Source: Dactylellina haptotyla (taxonomy: Eukaryota; Ascomycota; Orbiliomycetes; Orbiliales; Orbiliaceae). From it: a DNA stretch of 64,000 nucleotides. Made by a program: the position numbers and the translations under genes. Below are positions 12,226-21,942 of the stretch, piece after piece. The number at the start of each line of letters is the position of its first letter. Positions within the stretch are counted from its first letter, which is position 1. Under the pieces are notes generated by a model. The model made no database searches. It saw nothing but the letters and a program-made list of their open reading frames with translations, and was not told the origin of the DNA. The DNA is taken from NCBI GenBank assembly GCA_031310005.1, contig CM062388.1, positions 2,418,001 to 2,482,000 on the forward strand, read 5' to 3'.

Positions 12226-12366
12226 ACCCGTCGCCGGCAGTTGGTCTCCGAGCTCGAGATTCTGTTCGCCCTTTTCGGGCCTGTCAAACCCTGCTTTGGG
12301 AATCTCTCGGTCACCAATTGCAACACGCGGCAACAGCTATCAGAGATTGCACAAGATACCGAGCAA
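12226..12366 (+). repeat. Coding-like copy of the 140-bp direct duplication (copy 2)
   Basis: This partner of 11956-12092 keeps an open frame with good codon quality (SELEILFALFGPVKPCFGNL, then RQQLSEIAQDTEQSIAHRQ). That frame extends back to about 12160 and forward to a GTACCT donor at 12385. An intron 12385-12475 ending CTCCCAG would join it in phase 0 to the downstream gene. Confidence 0.8.
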
Positions 12367-13900
12367 TCCATCGCTCACCGCCAGGTACCTCATAATCGTC
12401 GTCGTATACCTCGTCCTCCACCGCAAAATTACAATCGCCCCACAAGCAGGATGGAACGGCTTCACGATCTCCCAGCGACGACCCTTCCGCGATCTATTCC
12501 GCCGGAGGGGCAGACAGCCTATCCCTCGTCGCGGGTCCGATGCTTGGGATGATAACATCTCAGAAGAAGAACTCGGCATTCTACGCCCTACCCACTCCAG
12601 AGCACCCTCCGATCCGTTCCAGGACCCTTATGACCCCTACAGCCCTTACCAACAGCACACACGTTCCTCTTCATATCATTCCAACCATTCCACCCTCGAA
12701 CGTGATACATCCAGCCGCGCCCGCCCCTCGCTACCTAACGACTTCTCTGACGACGAAGACCAATCCTCTCTACCCCACTACTCCGCCCCGCCACCCGCAC
12801 ATTCCTACAACCGCCCCGGTACAGCCACCCCGTCGACATCGGCCGCGAACACCTCCCAACCGCGCTTCACACCGACTTCCTCCCCGCCGCACGGCACCCC
12901 TCCTCCAAGTATAATCCACCACATCGACTCCTTCCGCATGGAAACCCTAGAAACCACGATAACCGATATCCGTCTGACCCTCGAAAGCGCAAACACAATA
13001 TTAACACAAGTCTCCGACCTCCCAGACGACGACTCGGACGACGACTCTTCCACCCCGCCGCTACTAAAACCGCAAGATCTCGCGAAAATCAACGAACTCT
13101 CATCCCTAGTAACTTACCACGAGGGGCTCCTCGAAGTATACGACGGCAGCTCCGGCGGCGGCAGCAGAGGCACAATAGACAGCTATACCGCGCGACTACC
13201 GAAATTCAAAACCCTCGTAGCGCAGGGTATGGCGATAATTATGGCAGCCGAACGGCGGCGAACGCGGAGTACCTCGCACAGCAGCAGCGCCGGTGCCGGC
13301 GGCACGTTTAGTTCCGGTATAGGCAATACTTTCGCCAGCTTCTTCTCTGGATACGGTGGTGCCGGTGGTGGGAACACAATAAGTTCCACGAGGAAGGATA
13401 GTACGGCTACTACTAGCACTATAACTGGAAGACCGCAGGAAGTCAAGAAGACGCAGTTGTTAAGTCGCTATGCGGACCTGAAGAAGACGGAAACATTCGC
13501 GAAGAATAGTTTACGACAGCTGCTGGAGCGACGGGAAGCGCGGAGGGGCAGTCCGGGGAGTGAAAACCGGGAGATGGAGTTGGAGGTCCGTAGTTTGGGA
13601 TTGCGCGCGTTCAGGGAACGAGTCGCGCTGGGCAGAAAATTAGGCGTGGAGGATGAAGATGAAGAAGGAGAGGAAGTTTGGGGTCTCTCCGGGGTAGATG
13701 GAGAGATTGGCGGTGAAAGGGTCGTGGTTAGTCCTATCCCCGGTCATCAGGGGCGAAGAACAGCATCCAGAACGATAGTTGAAGAAGACAGCGACGATGA
13801 ACCGCCGCTGCCCCCGCCGGCATATGATGATGGCGGTGACAGAGGCAGGAGTAGAACTGCTGCAGAGCAGGAGCTATTGGATAGTAAGGAGCTGCGATGA
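12296..13900 (+). CDS. Uncharacterised low-complexity protein, start uncertain
   Basis: The frame is open for 534 codons and ends at TGA 13898-13900. From about residue 60 onward the composition is convincingly coding: a basic patch (RRPFRDLFRRRGRQPIPRR), an acidic ISEEELGIL, a long Ser/Pro/Tyr-rich disordered part, and a helical core (ETTITDIRLTLESANTILTQ). A second helical part near 385-460 (LKKTETFAKNSLRQLLERRE) and an acidic tail follow. The first 60 residues look like non-coding sequence read through (ARYLIIVVVYLVLHRK), so a spliced start is likelier: a phase-0 intron 12385-12475 would join an upstream exon ending TEQSIAHRQ to RRPFRDLF. I do not recognise the family; coiled-coil scaffold is the most I would say. 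Confidence 0.6.
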   Translation: MGISRSPIATRGNSYQRLHKIPSNPSLTARYLIIVVVYLVLHRKITIAPQAGWNGFTISQRRPFRDLFRRRGRQPIPRRGSDAWDDNISEEELGILRPTHSRAPSDPFQDPYDPYSPYQQHTRSSSYHSNHSTLERDTSSRARPSLPNDFSDDEDQSSLPHYSAPPPAHSYNRPGTATPSTSAANTSQPRFTPTSSPPHGTPPPSIIHHIDSFRMETLETTITDIRLTLESANTILTQVSDLPDDDSDDDSSTPPLLKPQDLAKINELSSLVTYHEGLLEVYDGSSGGGSRGTIDSYTARLPKFKTLVAQGMAIIMAAERRRTRSTSHSSSAGAGGTFSSGIGNTFASFFSGYGGAGGGNTISSTRKDSTATTSTITGRPQEVKKTQLLSRYADLKKTETFAKNSLRQLLERREARRGSPGSENREMELEVRSLGLRAFRERVALGRKLGVEDEDEEGEEVWGLSGVDGEIGGERVVVSPIPGHQGRRTASRTIVEEDSDDEPPLPPPAYDDGGDRGRSRTAAEQELLDSKELR

Positions 13901-14390
13901 TTAGCGCTTATCTATATGATTTAAAGTGGAATTTTTATAATATATTAGCGGGAAAAGCGGGGGAAAGCAGCATACTTATATACGAGCATTTTTTCTGCTA
14001 TCGATATCGGGATACCTTCTTTTGCAAGTGGGCTTTGGGTTCGGGTTTTCTTTATATATATATACCTTCATGTATGAATAATACCTCTTTTTCTTTTCTG
14101 TTACGGCCGAGTCGTACCGCTCTTTTTGCATGGGAGTCTTTTTTGCCTTTCTATGCAGCTTTTTATTACGAATATGATATCCGAGCTGGTTCTTTAGCCT
14201 GCATTACTTATTATATTTAGCAATATATTGAAAGTTTTTCAGGATAAATATGTGGATTACAGTCGTTCGATTCGTAGACAGTAGAGGAAGGAAAGTAATT
14301 AGTTATATTAATTTAAATACATTGACTACTATACAATTACACTTGTTCAAAGCATCATTTCAATCGAGATTTGGTAAGAAATGTCTCTTC
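13901..14390. other. Intergenic between convergent genes
   Basis: This is an AT-rich 3' flank shared by two genes that end towards each other. Short frames inside it are translated AT-rich sequence; nothing else is seen. Confidence 0.5.
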
Positions 14391-16347
14391 TTATCCCAAA
14401 AGCGAGCCAAGCAATCCGCCGGACGTCTTACTGAGCCCGCCTTTGACCTCATTGGACTCAGTGCTATAAACATAGAAAGCAATGGTTAGCAACCCAAGAA
14501 CGTGACTACAGCGGGTTTGGGTCCGCTCTGGCAAGTGGGGTGGAATATGTTGACCGCATATTCCATAGTTCTAGACATACATTCCAAGGACGTTCCCGAC
14601 TATTGATAGATCAATTGTTAGCAACGTATTAACCATCGCGGGATCCGTTCACTGGATAAGTATTGATCGAATGTAGCATGCAAATTTACTTACTGACTCT
14701 GAGCCCGCGTACCTTATTTACCACCTCTATAGTATGCCCAGCCGGAATCATAACGTCGACATCGCCTGTGAGTAGATTAATTGTTAGCAACTTACTAACT
14801 ATAGCGAGATCCTTTTACAGTCTCGTAAACAGACTTGTGTTGTGCCGAGATGTGTTTGCGTACGCTTTAATGTGGCAACCTCAACAATTCTTTTGGATAA
14901 TTGCCCACCTATCGATAATCAGTTGTTAGTAATTTAGTAACTGTAATATGATTCCTTTATCAAATATCTATTAAGAAATATGTTAACTGTATAATTACAT
15001 ACTTTTTAATGAGTCCTTAGTCTGTAGTCCGAGTGGTTTATCCGATTTTACCCCGCTAATATTTAGTAGAGAATCGTTAGGGTTTGGAGTTTGAGCAGTA
15101 GGATTTTGTATTTGATTGACGACATCGCGCTTGAGGACTGATTCGAGAGTCTCCTTTGGAGATACGGGAACTGAATCATTGAGTTTTCGTGCTGGGCTTT
15201 TAATAAAGGCGATAAGTTTATCCAAATCCACGCCTGATGCTTTTAATAGTTTGCTTATTTCCCTGACTGAAATAGATCGATTGTTAGTAACTTAGTATCT
15301 ACAGTGAGATTATTTCGCTAAATGGGTGTTGATAATCATATCATATGGGCAAATATTCATACCACGTTCCAATAGGTCTATAAATAGAAATACCGCCTTT
15401 GGACCCAGTTTGTTGGCCAGTTGGTTTAACATAAGCGGTTCTAATAACTTCACGCCAGGTTTGGGAGCTGGAGCATTAGGATTTTTGGTTAGGTTGCCAT
15501 CCACGCCTGCTGCTTTTAATATCTCTTGTAGTTTCGGGGCTGTGAACAGATAGATTCGTTAGTAGCTTAGCAGATACAATGAGATCACTTCACTGATTGT
15601 GCGTTAATGATCATATCATATTGGCTGTATATGTAGGTACCTTCAAATACGTTATTAGTTGATGGCCTACGTCGTCTGCGCGCCCTTTTCTCCATCATAT
15701 TTCCTATTAGGCTATCATCAGTATCTTGCGACATTTTGTTAAAGCCGTCAAGTTGTTCCTCGCCTACAAATCGATCAACCGTTAGTATCTTAGTAGTTAT
15801 AATAAAATCCCTTTACTAGCTAGCTGTTAATAAATATATTATATTGATATAGTTTATACCTTCCACTGGTTCAACAGTCTCTGGCTCAAGCCGCTTTTCT
15901 AGTTTTGACGTGGCAATATTCCCTATGGAATCGTTAGGATTTAGAGTTGGAGTATTAGGAGATTGTAATATACTATTCTGGAAGCTAGTTATCCCGTCTA
16001 TTAATAGATCAATCGTTAGTAAATTAGTAGCTTCAGCGAGATATCTTCACTGAATAGTCATTATTGGGCACATCATATAATATCCATATGTACGCACCTC
16101 CCAACAGACCTCCAAATTGAGGTTGTGGCTTTGAATCTCGATTTAGCCCAGGAATATCTAATCGCGGAGCCCGGTTTGCGTTGCTACTGACCAGGCTCTT
16201 AGAATTGAGAGGTAGTACTCCAGGTAGGTTATCTCCTCCAGGTAGTCGAGGTAGTCCTCCAGGTCGTTTATTCGGCACGGGCGGTCCCACCGGGGCCGCA
16301 ACTATAAGGGTCGCGGAAGCGAGAAAAACAATTGATTTAAGATTCAT
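14391..16347 (-). CDS. Secreted Kex2-site propeptide built of repeated exon-intron modules
   Basis: Nine exons were found: 16347-16098, 15997-15860, 15763-15641, 15539-15363, 15266-15003, 14908-14864, 14765-14694, 14599-14581 and 14463-14391. They sum to 1,161 nt, or 386 residues. A signal peptide (MNLKSIVFLASATLIVAAP) opens exon 1. Introns 1-7 are all phase 1, so exons 2-7 are symmetric modules; intron 8 is phase 2. Exons share sequence: NPNDSIGNI in exon 2, DDSLIGNM in exon 3 and NPNDSLLNI in exon 5; EILKAAGVD in exon 4 and KLLKASGVD in exon 5. Five KR sites (118-119, 155-156, 275-276, 323-324, 332-333) suit Golgi Kex2 cleavage into peptides. Exon 1 and exon 9 both end near GGLLG. There are no cysteines in the reconstructed protein. 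An earlier in-frame ATG at 16374 spoils the signal peptide and is not preferred. The family is unknown; secretion and processing are inference. Confidence 0.75.
14464..16097 (-). repeat. Eight related introns in one gene
   Basis: The introns are 16097-15998, 15859-15764, 15640-15540, 15362-15267, 15002-14909, 14863-14766, 14693-14600 and 14580-14464 (100, 96, 101, 96, 94, 98, 94 and 117 nt). Most share a 3' half with a GATCTC-like block, then a double branch-site-like motif close to CTAAGTTACTAAC, then AATYGATCTATT and AG. Introns 1, 3 and 4 also share an ATATGAT block in the 5' half. They are longer than most introns elsewhere in the window and look alike because whole exon+intron units were copied. 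Confidence 0.85.
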
Positions 16348-16467
16348 TTTCAAGCTCCTCGAAAATGCTTTCAATAGATCAGAGGTTGGGCTATGTATAT
16401 CTTATTTTTAAAATACTTGGTGTTTGAATTGTAAAGTCGATGAATGTTTAAGAAGTTTTGAATGTTG

Positions 16468-16474
16468 ATTTATA
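16468..16474 (-). promoter_or_regulatory. TATA-like box of the modular secreted gene
   Basis: TATAAAT on the minus strand lies about 120 nt before the ATG at 16347. Confidence 0.4.
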
Positions 16475-16659
16475 ATGGCAGACTCTATAGGTATTCTGAA
16501 GCTATGAATTTATCTCGCTTTGTAAAGATGGCAGGAGAAAACTATATATATTATTCACTAACAATTATCATTTACGGTAAACTTCAAAACACTAGTAAAT
16601 TGATCCAAAAATCAAATATCTAGGACGCAGATCAATATATTCTCTATATAACCACTCTA

Positions 16660-17000
16660 ATACTTTTATCAAGAACACCTATTACTCTCGTTAGGCTCCC
16701 ACTGTTACAATGTTGTAAACCGTGGTTATTTCTGCCCCTTACGCGTTCTTCAAATCCGATTTTGTTGAGTTTTCCAATACGATTTTGTGTTGGCTGGATT
16801 TGCACAGGATTGTTCATACATGCATCCAGGGTCAATCAAGTTTCGGGGCAGTATTCTTGTTTTTGAATCAGACACCAAGGGGGAATAAAAGAACCAATTG
16901 AACCATGTCTAAATATATTTCTATTTAATTAAATTTATGAGTATTTTAGAGCGAGAATTGAAAGCATTTCTCAGGTTTATAGTCCAAATTACGAATGGTA
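16660..17000 (+). repeat. Decayed direct repeat, left copy
   Basis: This pairs with 17370-17720 at an offset of about 730 bp. Shared landmarks are a TGTTA(C/T)A-TTGTAAA start, a CTGCCCCTTAC block, TTTCGGGGCAGT, and an ATTTTAGAG(C/A)GAGAATTGA block. The sequence between landmarks has drifted. It could be an old solo LTR or a MITE-like relic; the edges are not sharp. Confidence 0.55.
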
Positions 17001-17369
17001 TACATCTACAGCGACCTGCTCATTAAGTAAGCTGTCGACATCAAACTTGGGTACTTTAGTTCAAATAGATCTCAATCGATAATGTGGAGAAAATGAGCCG
17101 CCATACCTTCAAGCAGGCAGAGTGATGTTCTGGATATAGTGAAACGTGTTTGTCAGTGAATATTCTATTGTATGTTCTAAAGTAGTCCATCTCAGCTTAT
17201 TAAAGAGGGCAGCAGATAATCATCATTCACCATCAATGTCACAGAGTGTACATTAAAAGAGAGCATTAGCAAATTTGTTTGAATGAAATTTCTATGAGGC
17301 AATGGCCAGTTCGTCAATTCCTCTCTACAACACGATGATTTTCAAAAGCAGATATTGCTCTTCAGACTC

Positions 17370-17720
17370 CCGTTGTTATATTGTAAATTGCGGTTATTGC
17401 TAGTCTTGTGGGTGTTACCTCTGCCCCTTACTCGTCCCGCGGGCCAGCACGCTCCGCGCGGAGTCCCTTACTGATCAAAGTGTTCTCATAGAATACAACA
17501 AATTGTGTTGTGGATCAGCACAGAGTTAATCGAATTGTTCATTCAGGCGATAACGATGAATGGGCCAATCGCGGTTTCGGGGCAGTTGCCTAGTTTGTGG
17601 GCCAGACGACAAGGTAGGATAAATAATTTGTGAATTGTGCTCATCCTGTGTTGGCAAGGGTTGTGGGAATTTTAGAGAGAGAATTGAGAGCATTCCGGAG
17701 TATTCCTTGGGTCTGTGACG
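17370..17720 (+). repeat. Decayed direct repeat, right copy
   Basis: This is the partner of 16660-17000. It carries an extra GC-rich stem-like stretch near 17435-17465 (CCGCGGGCC...GCTCCGCGCGG) that the left copy lacks. No target-site duplication could be fixed by eye. Confidence 0.55.
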
Positions 17721-17950
17721 GAAAATATGAGAAAGTGGCATCAACGCAACGACCTTGCTTGATCATCCACCTCGTAGATTACTCGATCGACATCGGGAGA
17801 GAAGCAATTTTTTTATTAAGAACGGGCGAAATGGGCTGATAAATCGCCGTCTTAAATGCATGAAAATATGATTGTGAGAGGGATATAATGCGTATCAATC
17901 AATATGTGTATCTCCTATCCTCTTTGATAATGGGATGAATTTTAGAGTAC

Positions 17951-17967
17951 TATAAAAACCTATAAAG
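17951..17967 (+). promoter_or_regulatory. Paired TATA-like boxes of the short modular-family gene
   Basis: TATAAAAA and TATAAAG lie ten bases apart and about 150-165 nt before the ATG at 18118. The leader after them shares a CAAGTATTTTAAA stretch with the leader of the head-to-head relative at 16347. Confidence 0.4.
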
Positions 17968-18117
17968 CACGCTAATCCAACCCTATCATCTCAGTTCATA
18001 AATATTCTTCAACTTAACAATTACAGGAATTAAATATTTCAAGTATTTTAAACACTGCGGTACCGGACATATAGTCTATTATTCAAAAATTCTTTAACAA
18101 TTCCAATACACTCTAAA

Positions 18118-18550
18118 ATGCGTCTTACACTATTTCTTATCTTTGCCTTTACAACTTTGATAATTGCGGCTCCCCTAAATCCAATCTTACCAAATGGAGG
18201 ACTCGAAAGAATTAAACTACCTAATGGCTTGAGTCAGGATGAAGCGGTGGAGCCCAAGGCTGTGGACAAGAAGGCAAAGTTGTTGGGGCGTACGTAAATT
18301 TCCACGATATGCGATTTCTTGATCAATAGTCCCCCAGTAAGAGGATCTCACTATAGCTACTAAGTTACTAACGATTATTCTATTGGTAGGCGGGCAAAAA
18401 GAGATTGAGAGGGGTGTAGAGGATAGGATTGTAATGCACACCGCCGATCAAGTGATCGAAGACGCGGTAGACGAAGTTGAGAAGGTTTTCGAAGGTATCG
18501 CTGAGGATGACGGTCCATCCAGTGATGATTTCAAGCTAGGGCATGCGTAA
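18118..18550 (+). CDS. Short relative of the modular secreted protein
   Basis: There are two exons, 18118-18289 and 18390-18550 (172 + 161 nt), giving 110 residues. The signal peptide (MRLTLFLIFAFTTLIIAAP) lines up with that of the nine-exon gene (MNLKSIVFLASATLIVAAP). The first exon also ends LLG, and the intron is phase 1 and exactly 100 nt, as intron 1 is there, with the same CTAAGTTACTAAC end. Exon 2 is acidic and helical (DQVIEDAVDEVEKVFEGIAE) and stops at TAA 18548-18550. It has only dibasic KK, no KR, and no cysteine. It stands head to head with its longer relative, 1.77 kb between start codons. Either it is a truncated copy or a minimal family form; function unknown. Confidence 0.65.
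18290..18389 (+). repeat. Ninth copy of the repeated intron
   Basis: This intron has donor GTACGT and acceptor GGTAG. It carries GATCTCACTATAG followed by CTACTAAGTTACTAACGAT, the same 3' half as the introns of the nine-exon gene on the other strand. Confidence 0.85.
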
Positions 18551-19149
18551 AAAGCCGAAATCCTGAAAGGTACGTAAATATATTTACCTCTGTCACAATT
18601 CCAGAAATTGGCGGATCATTAGAATCAAAGGCATTAATAGAAGCGTTAGTAAAGGCATCATGGGCGTGGTAGTCACGGGCAGGTTCAAGGACTGCATTCT
18701 GTAGCAAGACCCCTCGTATTTTCAGGAATGATCGCTCAGATGGTGGTAATTTCTAGTTTTCTTCGGATATTGCCACAATCCCTATTGCAGCATCATATAG
18801 TTGATTTATATCTACTTTTAATGTGCTAAAACTTAGAGCCAATGCAATATTAATTGAGTCCTCAAAGCCTGTAGTCTAAATTTTTGAATCGATTCTGTTA
18901 GAAAATATATCCTTAGGTGTTGAGCGAGAAACAACGACCGCTACGACCATTTGATAAACGGAAGTAGCGAAACAACTAGAAATCCAAGATGCACAAAATT
19001 TGAAAACTTACAAGTAGGGTCGAGTTTCTCGATGTATCATTGAGGATATCAACAAGCCTTGCCGGGTCACTCGCAAAGCTTACCATTAAGTTTCCCACTC
19101 CCTGTGCCACGACTTCACCATAAATCTATTTGGCGCTGAGACTACTCAT
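18531..19149 (-). pseudogene. Broken two-exon gene, unknown family
   Basis: An ATG at 19149 opens MSSLSAK, then a TAG, then IYGEVVAQGVGNLMVSFASD and on to a GTAAGT donor at 19011. A 136-nt intron (branch TTCTAAC, acceptor TTTAG) joins in phase 0 to 18875-18531, which reads on (STLKVDINQLYDAAIGIVAI, later KLPPSERSFLKIRGV) to a TGA at 18531-18533. A second in-frame TAG follows SEEN. The frame is otherwise whole over about 160 codons, so two point changes seem to have closed a real gene. Each TAG could be a former TGG tryptophan, a change that repeat-induced point mutation would give, but that is inference. Its 3' end overlaps the stop of the plus-strand gene by 20 bp. No homologue is recognised. 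Confidence 0.45.
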
Positions 19150-20096
19150 ATTATGATAAATAACTGCCAGGGATCAATTTAAACGATTTTGAAGGTGGCT
19201 TATATAAGAATTTCGGGTGATTGTAGCCACATTATTAAGTTGTAAATCTATATTATTCAAACGAAGTTGATGGGCGGATAGCGAGCTATTTATGTCCTTC
19301 TCCGCTTCTGAGTTGGGTACACAGAATCGCTATCTTGGGTCATTCACTTGCGCAGTAACTATCCCAGCTAGATTATTTAAAACTGAATATCACATTGGAT
19401 ACGATACGTAGTAGATAGAGCTCATACTCGTGTAAGACAAAGTAAATAACATGGGTGAACAGTGTTTAACCTTGAGCTCAGGCGTCTCTCGTGCCCGGCT
19501 ATAGAGTTCCCACTCAGAATATTAATCTCTCGCGAAACATTCACATCTATTAAAACACGAGGGATTCTATTTACCCTGTCGTTAAAAATTCCCGAGATCG
19601 CACACCGGATCAGCTGAGATTTCGGCACTTCGGAATAGCTGAGTTGTGGGGTCAAATCTTGTCTCGTAAACCAGCCGCGAAGCACGAAGATCAAAGCTCG
19701 AATATAATCGAACACGGACGCCATGGCGCGCGCCACATCGCACACAGGAAGATGTTTCTATGTTGCACTGCAATAGTTGCACCACCACATCCAATATTGC
19801 GAGTATTGATTTTACACGATACGGAAACGAGACTCTCGGGTGGTCTATGTCCCCGTTATATCGGTCGCGGTCGGCATGAAGCGTAGCGCCCCACGACCAA
19901 CTCAGCTGAGTTACCCGGCACAAAGGAGTATCTGTAATGGGCAATTCTCAGCGAGAATCGATAAATAGATATACCTTATTTACAAGCTCGTCATGCTCCA
20001 TAAATTTTGAACTGTCTAACATTATCGTTCATATATAGTGCAAACTAAATTCGTGTATATACCAAAAATATCTAACTATAACAGAAAAATCCCCTT
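19150..20096. other. Intergenic
   Basis: Overlapping frames on both strands at 19422-19944 are uninterrupted for up to 120 codons but show no protein character in either direction. Nothing else was recognised. Confidence 0.4.
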
Positions 20097-21942
20097 TTAA
20101 GCAATCTTTTCAATCTTCTCAGACCTTTCCACGTTCTTCTCAGAAGCGGTATCGATGTCTTCGGGACTGGAATCACCAGGTCTCACTACTCCAGAGTTTG
20201 TCCTCGACCGCGCAGCGACAGCCCGGTGTCCATCGTCCAGGCCAGCGCCATAACGCAACGCCATCTCCTCGACTTCCTCGCTAGAGAGCAGAGGGAGCTC
20301 GGCAGCGGCTTTGACGTACGATACATTCTCGCAGTATCCCTTCGCGAAAATAATGTCGATTTCCTCGAGCGAACGTCTGCTGGTTTCCGGGTACCAAAAG
20401 TAGCTATAAATTTTAATTAGTAAGGACTCATCACCAAAGGAACGTCACGTAGAAGAGTAAACTCACATAACAGGCAAGAAGCAAGCGTTCACGCAGGCGA
20501 AGAACAGATATGTCCCCCACCCAATTCTATCAACCATAATCGGGGTAACCAGCACGATCAAAAAGTTGAACGCCCAGTTGGTGCAAGTCGACACGGCGTT
20601 CGCTTTAGCTCTGGTTCTAAGCGGGTTGATTTCCGCAGGATACAACCACGGCAACGGCAACCAACTGGCACCGAACGCCGCGATGTAAACGAATAATCCT
20701 GCCGCTGCGCCCTTCGCCGCATTTGGTGTTCCGGGGATCAGTCCCGCGAAGGTGATAATCATACCGGCCATCTGGCCGATAGTACCCCACAGGAACAACT
20801 TGCGGCGGCCGACACGCTCGATGATGAACCAGGATGCGGTGGCGAAGATGGAGTAAACGATCATATTGACACCGCCCATGACCAGCGAGAAGTGTCTATT
20901 CGGACTGATGGAGGTTTGGAAGAGAATAGGGAAATAGTAAATGACCGCGTTACAGCCGCCGACCTGCTGCATGAGCTGCGAAGAGGCACCGAGGAGCATA
21001 CGGCGGAAATGCTGGGTTTTTCCGTTACTAACCAGCTCGGAGAACGGGGTGACGTGGGATTTGCCATCGGTGGAGATTTCGGTGCCCGATGCGGTGATGG
21101 ATTCGAGGATGATACGTTTTTGGATCTGGGTTTCGTGCGATTCGATAGTGTGGCCTGAGATTGCGGCGATGACTTGGGTGCCTTCCTTGTCGCGGCCGCA
21201 GGAGAGAAGCCTTAATTTGTTGTTAGTAGGGTTCTTGCACATCTGAGGGGATAAATATAGCATACCAACGAGGGGATTCGGGGAGGAAAGTCATGCCGGC
21301 CAAGATGATGAGGCCGAAAACGATTTGGAAGGCGATAGGGAATCGCCAGCTGAAGCTGCCCGCGTACCCGCTGACACCAAAGTTGAGCCAGTAGGAGATC
21401 AAGGTTCCAAAGGCGATAACACCGCCCTGGATGCAGATGAGCAATCCTCTGTTCTTCGTACTAGCGCACTCTATATAATATCATTAGCTACTTCTTTGGG
21501 ATCCGTAAGAGAGGTGGATATTCATACCAGCCTGATAAGTCGGAATACTACTGGTATTCATCCCATTGCCCACACCGGTGATGATTCTCCCCGCGATAAA
21601 CTGTCCGAGACTTCCAAAACTGGTAACCTGAATAACCGTTCCAATAATCATAATCGTCGCGCCGCCCATTATACCCTTCTTACGGCCGATGACATCGCCG
21701 AAGAACAAGATGAACAGAGCTCCACCGAGACATCCGATTTCGTATAACGACGTGACGAGACCCTGCATCGTGCTGTTGTCTTTCGTCGCGGGGAAGGTAT
21801 CATTAAAGTCCGGGTGGGTGATTAAACCGGACATGACGCCCTGGTCGTACCCGAAGAGGAGGAAGCCGACGGTACATATCGCCGAGATGGTGAGAGAGAG
21901 AGGTTTGCCATAGAGGCCGAGGTAGCGGCGTTCTTCGCCCAT
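20097..21942 (-). CDS. MFS sugar porter (hexose transporter-like)
   Basis: Four exons (21942-21528, 21470-21266, 21210-20467, 20403-20097) give 556 residues; introns are 57, 55 and 63 nt with frames that agree. This is a twelve-helix plasma-membrane symporter of the sugar porter branch of the major facilitator superfamily. The family marks are in order: GYDQGVMSG in helix 1, GDVIGRKKG after helix 2, AGRIITGVGNGM, PESPRWLL before the central loop, QQVGGCNAVIYYFPILF in helix 7, ERVGRRKLFLWG, PAEINPLRTRAKA, and PETSRRSLEEID at the end. Helix 7 QQ..G.N and PESPRW are typical of hexose carriers. The substrate (glucose, other hexose, pentose or polyol) cannot be told. A Ser/Glu-rich cytosolic tail could carry regulatory phosphorylation or ubiquitin sites. 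Confidence 0.93.

Noticed and set aside
14464-18389. Calling the repeated introns introner-like mobile elements
   Set aside because: The exons between them are related too, so copying of exon+intron units explains both with one process; the element idea stays as an alternative in the findings.
18593-18680. Reading on past the TAA of the short module-family gene as a further exon (IGGSLESKALIEALVKASWA)
   Set aside because: The same bases fit better as the minus-strand broken gene, and the intron needed would be only about 34 nt without the family's repeated intron sequence.
19582-19944. Overlapping 120-codon and 80-codon frames on opposite strands
   Set aside because: Neither has protein-like composition, a usable start context or splice sites.
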